DNA of 64,000 nucleotides, from assembly GCF_000016545.1 (NCBI RefSeq), contig NC_009437.1:599501-663500 (forward strand). Reading direction: 5' to 3'. Below are positions 27,102 to 35,198 of the stretch, in pieces. This stretch comes from Caldicellulosiruptor saccharolyticus DSM 8903. Its GTDB lineage: Bacteria > Bacillota > Thermoanaerobacteria > Caldicellulosiruptorales > Caldicellulosiruptoraceae. Both the position numbers and the translations under genes were made by a program. Each line of letters opens with the position of its first letter. Within the stretch, counting starts at the first letter, position 1. Under the pieces are notes generated by a model that made no database searches, had not been told where the DNA came from, and saw nothing but the letters and a program-made list of their open reading frames with translations.

Positions 27102-27638
27102 GAATATGGTAGAGGTAAATATTTAAAAGTTTCCATTTTTAATAAGCGATAGAAGTTGTTGATGAGTTTTTACAATCAAATAGTTATAATTGTTATTGAT
27201 GTAATTAAATGCATGCTTAATTAAACTGAAAGGTGAGCATTCAGAACACCCACCCCAACTCTTGACAAAGGGCCTAAATTTTAGAAATTATGGTATTAAC
27301 TGTTTTAGTTTTTGTCGAAATTTATTTATGATTCAAATCATTAAAATTAGCTTTCATAACTAATTTTGATATAGCTTAATAAACTAATTCTCTGAAAACT
27401 GAGCTTAAATACTTAGATATTATTATACAATGCTTTAAACAAATAGCTCTAAAATGTTCCATAAATAACAATAAAATACATATGATTCTAATCTTAAAAA
27501 TATATAACAGTTAATAGTAACAAGTGTTGAACTCAAAAATATAAGCGGTAAATGAACTGCGTCTAATAATAAAGATTTAAAAAAAATGTGGCCTGGACTG
27601 AACCCTTTTATTTCAAAAACATCGGAGGTGATAAAGGA
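27102..27638 (+). other. AT-rich leader region before the RiPP cluster
   Basis: About 540 bases with no gene. It includes the probable tail of the ISL3 element (to about 27275; the segment CACCCACCCCAACTCTTGACA lies at 27249-27269 and could supply a TTGACA -35 element). Upstream of the precursor gene I see only weak promoter-like sequences, such as TTGAAC at about 27523 with AAATGA 17 bases later. A regulated promoter for the cluster probably lies here. Confidence 0.35.
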
Positions 27639-27839
27639 ATGAATAGTAAAATTTTTATTAATCCTATACCTATTACCATGGATGAGGTCTACAATGCTTC
27701 TTTATCACATTTGGAAATGGAGTCACCGTCTCATGTGGGTGGAGGAATAATTGCAATAGCAATTGTTGCATGCGGTGGTAAATTGGGTTCGGCCACAATA
27801 GTTACTGCAGGTACTACTATAGTAACAGTTGCTGCCTAA
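27639..27839 (+). CDS. RiPP precursor peptide with Gly-Gly-Gly leader junction
   Basis: A 66-residue peptide with a strong GGAGGTGA ribosome-binding site 7 bases before the ATG, suggesting high expression. Residues 1-33 form a charged, amphipathic leader (with ITMDEVYNASLSHLEMES). Residues 34-36 are GGG, a substrate for C39 peptidases that cut after GG. The remaining ~30 residues are almost free of charge (one Lys) and very rich in Ile, Val, Ala, Gly and Thr. There is a single Cys (C45, in IVACGGKLG) and five Thr, ending TIVTAGTTIVTVAA. It is followed by two radical SAM genes, a C39 peptidase and an ABC exporter. I do not recognise the peptide family; the core suggests a membrane-active, heavily modified peptide. 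Confidence 0.85.
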   Translation: MNSKIFINPIPITMDEVYNASLSHLEMESPSHVGGGIIAIAIVACGGKLGSATIVTAGTTIVTVAA

Positions 27840-27950
27840 TTATATTGTAATCTTTATTGAAATCTTTTTACTCTATGTATTTATTTTTATAATTTAGGTT
27901 TTATGAAGGTTCAGTCCAGGTCTGAATTTAAAGAAGTGAGGGGAGAAACT

Positions 27951-29414
27951 ATGAGTAAAGAACAAATCATAAAATATAAATATGCCGAAGAGAAAAAAAT
28001 AATACCACTTCCAAACGACGATATTATTATTTTAGATGTTTCATCGCCCAACTGGTTAAAAACATCAATTACAGGAAAATATTTATTAGAAGAAATGAAA
28101 GAACCTAAAACAATAGATGAATTAACTGCTAAAATATCTCAGGTTTACGGCTTACCAATAGACGTAGTTAAGCCTATTATTCGTGAGACTGTAGAAAAAT
28201 TTTATGAAACAGGTGTTGTTATAAGGATAGATAAAGACAACAAATTTACTTCGAGGGAAAAGCAGAAAATTGAATCATTAGGACTACAACAAATATGGAT
28301 TAATGTAACATATGCCTGTAATTTAAATTGTTCTCATTGTTTTGCACGTATGAAAGGAGATACAGGCTTTATACCTGCTAATGATTTAATTCGTATATTT
28401 AAAGAAGCTCAAAGCTTGGGAGTTCAGGAGATAGTGATATCTGGGGGCGAACCAACACTCCATCCTGAATTAGAAAATATATTAAGAGAAGCAAGAAAAA
28501 TAGGTGATTGGAAGATTAAGTTGATAACTAATGGATACTTATCTGGTAATCCTGAAAATGAAAGAAAAATAAAATCTCTTTGTAACTACGTTGATGATAT
28601 CCAGGTTTCTTTTGATGGGATAAAACCTGAAACTCATGATGCTATTAGAGGGAAAGGTTCTTTTGAAAAAGCGTATCGATTTATGTTTTTATTGTCAGAA
28701 GTTGAAAGCATTAAAACAGGTATTTCATTTACGCCATTACCAAAAAATATAAATGAGATTCCAAAATTATTTAATTTTGCAATTCAAGTTAAAGCAACTT
28801 ATATACACTTAAATCGGCCTAAGTATCCCCTTAATACTTTGGCTTTTCCGTCATTAGACTTATTCATGTCACAACAATTTGCTGAAGAAGCTTTTACTGC
28901 TTATGATAAACTTGTACAAGAATTCTATAAATCCTTCGAGGATATGAGAAATCTTAATGTTAGACTTCCAATTATCGATACAAGTTTTGATCCAGCTTCT
29001 GAATTACTAAGCCCACTTAAAAAAGAAAGGTGTAGTGCTGGTATATTGACAATTGCAATTGATCCAAAGGGAGATGTATTTCCTTGTGCTGCCTTAATGA
29101 GAAGAGAAATGTTATATTTTGGCAATGTTTTTGAGGAAGGACTTGAAAAGATTTATAAAAGAGGACGCGATAAAATGATAGAGTTATTTTCAGTTGAAAA
29201 AAATGATAAATGCAAAGAATGTTTGTTTCGATATTTCTGTGGTGGTGGATGTAGAGCAACTGCCAAGGATTTGAAGGAATGTGATTATTTATGTGATATA
29301 TTCCAAAAGCGCTTTATAGATTTTTGGAAAAGGATTTCTCTGCCTGTAATAAGAACTTATGCAAATAAGATTTACGAAACAAGAGAAGGAGGTATAAAAA
29401 GATTGACATGTTAG
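27951..29414 (+). CDS. Radical SAM/SPASM peptide maturase with N-terminal PqqD-like domain
   Basis: A 487-residue protein. Residues ~15-95 look like a PqqD-like recognition element that would bind the precursor leader (LEEMKEPKTIDELTAKISQVYGLP, VEKFYETGVVIRI). The radical SAM motif is CNLNCSHC (C123, C127, C130), followed by ISGGEPTLHPEL. The C-terminal SPASM domain has CSAGILTIAIDPKGDVFPCAAL and CKECLFRYFCGGGCRA with more Cys after it (CDYLC), for two auxiliary clusters. Such enzymes form thioether, C-C or ether crosslinks or other modifications in peptides. The ATG at 27951 follows GAGGGGAG; an upstream ATG at 27903 is less likely. It overlaps the next gene by 7 bases. Confidence 0.88.
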   Translation: MSKEQIIKYKYAEEKKIIPLPNDDIIILDVSSPNWLKTSITGKYLLEEMKEPKTIDELTAKISQVYGLPIDVVKPIIRETVEKFYETGVVIRIDKDNKFTSREKQKIESLGLQQIWINVTYACNLNCSHCFARMKGDTGFIPANDLIRIFKEAQSLGVQEIVISGGEPTLHPELENILREARKIGDWKIKLITNGYLSGNPENERKIKSLCNYVDDIQVSFDGIKPETHDAIRGKGSFEKAYRFMFLLSEVESIKTGISFTPLPKNINEIPKLFNFAIQVKATYIHLNRPKYPLNTLAFPSLDLFMSQQFAEEAFTAYDKLVQEFYKSFEDMRNLNVRLPIIDTSFDPASELLSPLKKERCSAGILTIAIDPKGDVFPCAALMRREMLYFGNVFEEGLEKIYKRGRDKMIELFSVEKNDKCKECLFRYFCGGGCRATAKDLKECDYLCDIFQKRFIDFWKRISLPVIRTYANKIYETREGGIKRLTC

Positions 29415-29683
29415 AAAAAAGACAATTAATTATGCAAAATATTACAACAGAACAACCGCTGAACGGCTGTATTAGAATAGTTAACAGTGAATATGAAATT
29501 TATCTTGGTACTCTCCAGGGATTGATTTGGAGAAAAATAAGTGAAAATGGACAATTGACAATAGGAGAACTTTATCAACTATTAATTTCAGAAAACATTA
29601 ATATCAGCTATGATGAATTAGTAGAAGTAGTATCTGTGTTTTTGCGTTATGGTTTGGTTGTAATACGAGATGAATTATGGTAA
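29408..29683 (+). CDS. Stand-alone PqqD-like peptide recognition protein
   Basis: A 91-residue protein with the length and pattern of PqqD-fold recognition elements: IRIVNSEYEIYLGTLQGLIWRKI, then a predicted winged-helix part (LTIGELYQLLISENINISYDELVEVVSVFLRYGLVVI). It probably binds the precursor leader and delivers it to one of the radical SAM enzymes. The neighbouring SPASM enzyme already has such a domain, so this one may serve the cobalamin enzyme. The ATG overlaps the upstream stop; GGAGG lies 13-14 bases before it. Confidence 0.7.
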   Translation: MLEKRQLIMQNITTEQPLNGCIRIVNSEYEIYLGTLQGLIWRKISENGQLTIGELYQLLISENINISYDELVEVVSVFLRYGLVVIRDELW

Positions 29684-29699
29684 TATGGGGGGAAGAATA

Positions 29700-31151
29700 A
29701 TGACGCGGTCACATGTTATATTAATTCAAGCCTGCAAATTCTCATTAATTACTGAAAAGTACAAAGAAAGGTATCCTTATCCACCTTTTGGATTGATTTG
29801 CCTTGCTAATATATTGAAGATGAATGGATATGATGTAACTATTATAGACTTATACTTAGAGCCACTAAGCAAAAGAGAATTTGTTAAAAAACTTACACAA
29901 AGTAAAAGACCATTATTAATCGGTATATCAAGCTATACTGATTCTATTCTAGATGCTTATAAAATAGCTGAAACTGCCAAAGAAATTTATTATGATGTTC
30001 CAATAATTATGGGCGGTCCCCATGTTAGTTTTATGTTTGAAGAAGTTATGAAAGATTGCTATGCTGTAGACTTTTGTTGCTTAGGAGAAGGTGAACCTGT
30101 TTTAGTTGAATTATTAGAGTATCTACAGTATGGAGTTCCAAATTTAAAAGATATATATGGACTTGTGTACCGTAACAGTTTAGGACAATGTATTGCTAAT
30201 CCTAAAAGAGGCTTTATAGATTCTCTTGATATTATGCCTTTTCCATGGTTTTCTGAAAAGGTCCAATCTATAATTAGAGAAGGAGAAGGTTTTGTTTTTG
30301 TATCCAGCCGAGGGTGTCCTGGAGAATGTATTTTTTGTGCTTCGAGAGCTCTATCGGGTCCAAAATATCGCTGCCACTCAGCTGAGTGGTTAGCAAGTCT
30401 TATCTATTACTATTACAAACTTTTATCCTTTAAAATGTTTGGACCTTTAGATGATACTTTTACAGCTAATCGAATAAGGTTGAAAAAGTTTTTAAGTTAT
30501 TTAAAAATTTTAGAAATTAACATTCCTTGGTCGTGTAAGAGTAGAGTTGATGTTATTGATGGAGAATTGGTGGAGATATTGTATAAATCAAAATGCATAT
30601 CTGTTCATATTGGTGTAGAAAGTGGCGATGATGAAGTTCTTAAATCTATTGAAAAAAGGATAACTGTAGAAAAAGTATTAAAAGCAATTACACTATTAGC
30701 TTCAAAAGGTATTCGTGCAGAATGTTCTTTTATTATTGGTCATCCAAGTGATACATTAGAATCTATTGAAAGAACCCTTATTTTAGCTGACAAATTAGAT
30801 AAATGTGGTGTAGCAATATCTGTGATGGGAATTTGCACTCCTTTTCCTGGTACGAAAATATGGAATAGACTTAAACTGTATGAACTACAATATGGATTGA
30901 AAATTCATACATATAATTGGCGTTTATATGATTTAGGAACGCCTATCTTCAGTACTAATAATTTTACATTAGATGATTTAAGGAGGGCATTTTTTTATTT
31001 TAACTATTTAAGAAAAACAGGACAAATATTACCATTGTTGACTAAGTACAATCATAGTAACTACATTAAAATGATTGATGATTATTTAAGTATAATCCAT
31101 AAAATTAGAAGTACAAATGAAGATGAGGTGAATCAGAAAAATGATGTATGA
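29700..31151 (+). CDS. Cobalamin-binding-domain radical SAM enzyme
   Basis: A 483-residue class B radical SAM protein. Residues ~25-160 are a Rossmann-like B12-binding domain (PPFGLICLANILKMNGYDVTIIDL, VPIIMGGPHVSF, CCLGEGEPVLVELL). The radical SAM motif is CPGECIFC (C206, C210, C213). The barrel continues with IPWSCKSRVDVIDGEL, HIGVESGDDEVLKSIEKR and ECSFIIGHPSDT. Relatives methylate unactivated carbons, as in C-methylation of peptide side chains, or rearrange carbon skeletons. In this operon the likely substrate is the precursor peptide. The start at 29700 follows GGGGGGAAG; 29670 is an alternative. Confidence 0.88.
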   Translation: MTRSHVILIQACKFSLITEKYKERYPYPPFGLICLANILKMNGYDVTIIDLYLEPLSKREFVKKLTQSKRPLLIGISSYTDSILDAYKIAETAKEIYYDVPIIMGGPHVSFMFEEVMKDCYAVDFCCLGEGEPVLVELLEYLQYGVPNLKDIYGLVYRNSLGQCIANPKRGFIDSLDIMPFPWFSEKVQSIIREGEGFVFVSSRGCPGECIFCASRALSGPKYRCHSAEWLASLIYYYYKLLSFKMFGPLDDTFTANRIRLKKFLSYLKILEINIPWSCKSRVDVIDGELVEILYKSKCISVHIGVESGDDEVLKSIEKRITVEKVLKAITLLASKGIRAECSFIIGHPSDTLESIERTLILADKLDKCGVAISVMGICTPFPGTKIWNRLKLYELQYGLKIHTYNWRLYDLGTPIFSTNNFTLDDLRRAFFYFNYLRKTGQILPLLTKYNHSNYIKMIDDYLSIIHKIRSTNEDEVNQKNDV

Positions 31152-31335
31152 GTTTCTTGTTGGCTTTCGTGTTGTTTTAAGATGTCAAAACAATTTAACA
31201 TTTGCAGGTATATTAAAAGATATTATTGTAAAGGACGATAAAAAATATGTTTGGATAGTAACCGATGAGATATCACAATTTGGGATTCTTTGCCCTGTAG
31301 ACTTTATTTATGAAATGATAAAAGTACCTATTTAA
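31141..31335 (+). CDS. Small protein of the RiPP cluster, unknown function
   Basis: A 64-residue protein starting at an ATG after GAGGTGA and overlapping the cobalamin enzyme gene by 11 bases. The sequence (LVGFRVVLRCQNNLTFAGILKDIIV, KKYVWIVTDEISQFGILCPVDF) predicts a small all-beta barrel of SH3/Sm-like type. There is no signal peptide. Its place within the operon argues for a role in peptide maturation or immunity, but no function can be read from it. Confidence 0.6.
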   Translation: MMYEFLVGFRVVLRCQNNLTFAGILKDIIVKDDKKYVWIVTDEISQFGILCPVDFIYEMIKVPI

Positions 31336-31361
31336 ATCTTTTTAAAGGAGAAAAGGAAAAC

Positions 31362-32033
31362 ATGATAGAATATTTATATTATGTGATTATTATATTATCT
31401 CTATGGGCTGTATTACCCCTATTGTTTATGTTGTTGATTTCTATGTTAGCATATTTTTTCAAGAAAAATGATTTTATAATTAGACGTATTATGAAAATTG
31501 GATTAGGTCTTGGAAAGGAAAATGATGATGGAATCCAGATGCAAGTGAAGCATTTTGATTGTGGAAAGGCAGTTTTAAGCCAGATTTTAATGGATTTTGA
31601 GCTTTTTCATGCTGATTTATCATTGCCAGAACCTAGTTCAATGAAAGATATTGTTGAAGTTGCCTCAAAGCATGGTTGCTTAGCTTACGGTTATAGTGAA
31701 GCAACACTCACGCTAATTGAAGAGAGTATTAAAAGGAATGGCAAAGTTATGACACTTTTAAAAATTTATTATCCATTTGAGGGGTGGTGGGTAAAACCTA
31801 CCAAATTAATGTTAAAAGTGCTATGTGGGAAAGAAGATTTGTATCATTGGGTTATGATAGAGAAAATACACGAGAAATATATTTACATTATTGATCCTTA
31901 TTTCGGTAAAATAAAATTGTCAAGATATTCTTTTGAAGATTGTTGGACAAAAAAAGTTATTTTTATTTATAATCCACTTACTCGTAGCAAAACTATTGCA
32001 AAAAGAGGGGAGGATAACATATGTATCCCATAG
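31362..32033 (+). CDS. Membrane-anchored C39-type leader peptidase
   Basis: A 223-residue protein with an N-terminal membrane helix (residues ~5-33) and a C39 peptidase-like domain. Key residues are Gln61 and Cys67 (in QVKHFDCGKAVLSQIL, the same Q-x5-C spacing as bacteriocin exporters), His162 (in LYHWVMIEKI) and Asp178 (in YIYIIDPYFG). It is expected to cut the precursor after its Gly-Gly motif. Unlike usual C39 domains it is not fused to an ABC transporter; the next two genes supply a separate exporter. AAAGGAG site before the ATG. It overlaps the ATPase gene by 13 bases. Confidence 0.82.
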   Translation: MIEYLYYVIIILSLWAVLPLLFMLLISMLAYFFKKNDFIIRRIMKIGLGLGKENDDGIQMQVKHFDCGKAVLSQILMDFELFHADLSLPEPSSMKDIVEVASKHGCLAYGYSEATLTLIEESIKRNGKVMTLLKIYYPFEGWWVKPTKLMLKVLCGKEDLYHWVMIEKIHEKYIYIIDPYFGKIKLSRYSFEDCWTKKVIFIYNPLTRSKTIAKRGEDNICIP

Positions 32034-32761
32034 AAACTATAGAGCTTACAAAGATTTATCGCAAAACTTCTCAAGGGATTGAAGGAATAGAAAAGATAAG
32101 TCTTAAGCTTTCAGAGGGACAGATACTGTCGTTGTTAGGACCTAATGGTGCAGGAAAAACTACTTTCATTAAAATAATTACTTCACAAATATTACCTGAC
32201 AGTGGTGAAGTATTTATTTATGGAAATCCACTTTGCAAAATAATTAAAGAATCTCAAATTTTAATTCGACAACAAATTGGATATTTGCCAGAAACGCCGT
32301 TTTTCTACGCCAAATTAACAGGTTGGGAATTTGCAAGATTTATGGAGAGTATATATAATTGTCCTTTAGAAGAAGGTGGTAGTTTAAGTTTTCATAGTAT
32401 CGCAGACGCTTTTAATTTGACTTCTCACTTAAATAAATTAATAGCTTCTTATTCGCAAGGCATGTTACGTAAACTTGTTCTTTGTTTTGCAATAACTTTT
32501 GGCAAAAAAATTATTATTCTTGATGAACCTTCAAACGGTTTAGATCCTGATAGTTATTTGACATTAAAAGATATCTTGCGCGAATGTAGAGCTCAGAAAA
32601 GAGCTATTTTGCTTTCTACACATCATTTATCTTTAGCCCAAGAGATTGCAGATGAAATTGCAATATTTCATCAGGGGCATATAAAATGTAAAGTAAAAAA
32701 CGATGGTTCAGTAGAAGTATTATACAAAAAAATAATTCACGAGGTGAAAAATATAGAATGA
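32021..32761 (+). CDS. ABC transporter ATP-binding protein of the RiPP cluster
   Basis: A 246-residue ATPase: Walker A LGPNGAGKTTF (~40-50), Q-loop region GYLPETPFFY, signature YSQGMLRKL (~145), Walker B KKIIILDEPSNGLD (~160-173) and switch His (LLSTHHLS). It resembles bacteriocin immunity/exporter ATPases of the CcmA/NatA type. With the permease gene it overlaps (ATGA) it would export the mature peptide or protect the producer. GGGGAGG ribosome-binding site. Confidence 0.9.
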   Translation: MYPIETIELTKIYRKTSQGIEGIEKISLKLSEGQILSLLGPNGAGKTTFIKIITSQILPDSGEVFIYGNPLCKIIKESQILIRQQIGYLPETPFFYAKLTGWEFARFMESIYNCPLEEGGSLSFHSIADAFNLTSHLNKLIASYSQGMLRKLVLCFAITFGKKIIILDEPSNGLDPDSYLTLKDILRECRAQKRAILLSTHHLSLAQEIADEIAIFHQGHIKCKVKNDGSVEVLYKKIIHEVKNIE

Positions 32762-34218
32762 AGCTATATAAAGCTTTTTTTTCTTCTGCTTTTATACGCG
32801 CTGTTCGAACAATAGGTATACCATTAAATTGTGAGTGTTCTAAAAAAAGAATCTTACTGAGTATTTTTACTTTGGCTTTAGGGATACTATTTTTTATTTT
32901 GAGTTTACATTACGTGCCAGAGTCTTTTAAAATTTATCTTCCTTCTTTATTGATTGAAAAGTGGCTTGCTATTGTAATTTTTACTATTGGAGTTGGTAAC
33001 TTAATTGGTCTTTTAAAATTTGAGTATGGAGAACGAGAAGAAATCATGTTTATGCTATCGTTACCTATATCACGTCAGTTCATTGTTAATTGGAAAATAA
33101 CAACTCAGATACTAGAATTTTGTATAATTATGCTAATACTGCTGTTATTTGTTGTTCCATGGGGCAGTGAGGCTATAAAGTGGGAAATTTTTTGTGTCCA
33201 ATGGTTTGTTCTTTTTCTTCTTACGATAGCTAGTCTAATGTGGGGCATGGTAGTTTCTGCATTAATAGCTAAAAAAATAACCAATGAACTATTGCGAAAA
33301 GTAGTAACTTATGGATTAGTGTTATTTTTCTTTGTGATGTCGATAATAGCAGTTTTACACATTGATACAAGTTTTATTTTTAAGCTATACAATAATGCGT
33401 GGTATTGGATAGCAACTACTAATCTTCTATTAGTGTTGGTAGCATTATCGATAAAGGCGACATGTACTTACTTTTCTGCATTTTTTGAAATTTTAAATAT
33501 TTCTAATAGTCGCACAGAAACTAGAAATTATGGTAAAAATAAATGGGGCAGTTTTATGACTGCAACAGCTAAAAAGGATTGTCTTTACTACTTAAGAGAA
33601 ATAGATCAATTAATTCAAATGTTAATTATATTTGTTATTATAATAATTTCATTATCGAAATTCTCTTGGTTTGAAAAATATAGCATTTTGCTTATATTGT
33701 TGTGTCTTCCATACAGTTTTTCCGGGATAATTACATTACATTTGATTGGCAGAGATGGGGTAGCTTTAAACTTAATTAAGATGCTGAGAGGTACATTAAA
33801 AAATTATTATTTAATGCGAACTGTACTGTCTTATATTTTCGTCTTAATACCGACGTTGATATCCTATATTTTTCTATCAATTCTTTTCTATAAAGAAGGA
33901 TTTTATATCCAAAATATATTGTTGATATTATTATTTAGTTTTATTTTTGTTATGTTAGCAATGGGTATCTCAGTTCTATTTCTACAAAAGAAAAATGGAA
34001 ATATATACCTTCAAAAAAGAGGTGTTTCTGTGTTAGGGGAAATTTTTTATTGGGTTGTAGGAATTGTTTTGCCTATAGCATTAACTCGATGGGCAAACAA
34101 TGGATATAAGATAAGTAATGTTCCATTGGGGTTTATTGTGATAGCAATAGTTACCATAGTTACAATAATTAGTATTTTTATAGTTGGTTATCTCTACATT
34201 GATAAGGTAAATGATTAA
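32758..34218 (+). CDS. ABC transporter permease of the RiPP cluster
   Basis: A 486-residue polytopic membrane protein with about ten to twelve hydrophobic segments (for example ILLSIFTLALGILFFILSL and ILEFCIIMLILLLFVVPW). No enzymatic motif is seen. It is translationally coupled to the ATPase gene and is the last gene of the cluster. ABC-2-like exporter or immunity permease is the best reading. Confidence 0.8.
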   Translation: MKLYKAFFSSAFIRAVRTIGIPLNCECSKKRILLSIFTLALGILFFILSLHYVPESFKIYLPSLLIEKWLAIVIFTIGVGNLIGLLKFEYGEREEIMFMLSLPISRQFIVNWKITTQILEFCIIMLILLLFVVPWGSEAIKWEIFCVQWFVLFLLTIASLMWGMVVSALIAKKITNELLRKVVTYGLVLFFFVMSIIAVLHIDTSFIFKLYNNAWYWIATTNLLLVLVALSIKATCTYFSAFFEILNISNSRTETRNYGKNKWGSFMTATAKKDCLYYLREIDQLIQMLIIFVIIIISLSKFSWFEKYSILLILLCLPYSFSGIITLHLIGRDGVALNLIKMLRGTLKNYYLMRTVLSYIFVLIPTLISYIFLSILFYKEGFYIQNILLILLFSFIFVMLAMGISVLFLQKKNGNIYLQKRGVSVLGEIFYWVVGIVLPIALTRWANNGYKISNVPLGFIVIAIVTIVTIISIFIVGYLYIDKVND

Positions 34219-34381
34219 TTGTAGGACAACTCGCTGTAATTTTATATGAGCGTTCTTGCAATGAACGAAAATAATTGAAAATGAAGTGTAATTCAGATTT
34301 GCATGAAGGAGATACCTCCTGATAAAATTCAGAATGTAAGTTGGACAACTTATGACAAAATACAACAAAGGAGGTACCCTC
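34219..34381 (+). other. Gene-free junction after the RiPP operon
   Basis: No gene. It includes weak hairpins (CGTTC/GAACG with an A-rich tail at about 34252-34275; AGGAG/CTCCT at about 34306-34320) that might end the RiPP transcript. Confidence 0.3.
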
Positions 34382-34473
34382 GTCATTGTGATTCTTAGCA
34401 AGGTAGTTTGACCTTTTCAATAACGCATAGCAACTGAGCACGGTTTTCTAAAAGTTGTTTCAAAACTAATTAG
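34382..34473 (-). mobile_element. Short IS256 remnant (copy 5)
   Basis: About 90 bases alignable, with many changes, to the 5' coding part of the IS256 transposase (minus strand: the segment with TTCTTAGCAAGGTAG, CAATAACGCATAGCAA, CTAAAAGTTGTTTC). Both sides are truncated. It is older than all other copies in the window. Confidence 0.6.
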
Positions 34474-34807
34474 GATGAGTTAAAGACCAACAGGATGAAG
34501 TGAACAGAAAGCTGAAGTGATGGTAAGGCTATTGAGCTTGAAATATAACGGTGTAAATTTGAAATTTGAAAGAAGCATATAAAAAAATTTGTAGCAATGG
34601 AAGGAAATAATATAAAATATTGGACGAAATTGTAAAAAAACGTAAAGATGATAAAAAAGCAAATTAAGGAAACATGGGATAATGTACCAATTTTAGCAAG
34701 AGGAAAAGTTAATTTGACGTTTGGAATACTAAAAGGTTTAAGCATTGGGAGATTTCTTAAATGCAGTCTTATTTTTGTAAAAAATTTCTCTACAAACACT
34801 TGACACT
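34474..34807 (+). pseudogene. Decayed ISLre2 transposase C-terminal remnant
   Basis: Nucleotide similarity to 5490-5827: ATGAGTTAAAGACCAACAGG, GATGGTAAGGCTATTGAGCT, AGCAAGAGGAAAAGTTAA and the terminal CTACAAACACTTGACACTAT, with frame-breaking differences throughout. It abuts the left end of the next ISLre2 piece almost directly. Confidence 0.65.
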
Positions 34808-34809
34808 AT

Positions 34810-35198
34810 CAAAAAGCTCCCTCCTCTTGGTAGAAGAGAAAAAATGATGTAGAATATAAGGTTGAAAAAACTAAAAAAGAAAAGGAAAAACAAACCAAAG
34901 GAGGGAGCAAAATGACTAAAAATATTGTATCAAAAATAGAAGAACTTTTAAAGACTTTTGAGGACGGATTAGAGAAGATAGTGCGAAGGGAGAAAGATTT
35001 AACAGAATATTCAATTGAGCTCAAGAAGCAATTGGACCAGATAGGTAAGGAGATGATAGAGGAGGCATGTAAATTTATAGAGGAATCAGCAAAAGAAAAC
35101 GAAGAGAGGAAGAAGAGGTATGAGGTTGTAAGGAAAGACAAGAGAAGTTTAAAGACAATATTTGGGGATATTGAATATGAGAGGACGTATTATAAGGA
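34810..35198 (+). pseudogene. ISLre2 element left end with truncated transposase
   Basis: Starts with the same terminal sequence as the element at 3223 (AAAAAGCTCCCTCCTC). The transposase begins at an ATG at 34912 after AAAGGAGGGA and gives about 95 codons (MTKNIVSKIEELLKTFEDGL to DIEYERTYYKE), nearly identical to the piece at 3326. It is cut at 35198 by IS256 copy 3. The remainder of the transposase is absent on the other side. Confidence 0.8.

Noticed and set aside
24012-34218. Single intact bacteriocin operon running from the C39 exporter to the ABC permease
   Set aside because: The exporter is cut at 25377 by an IS256 element, and IS256, ISL3 and a 540-base gap separate it from the precursor; it is treated as a separate broken gene.
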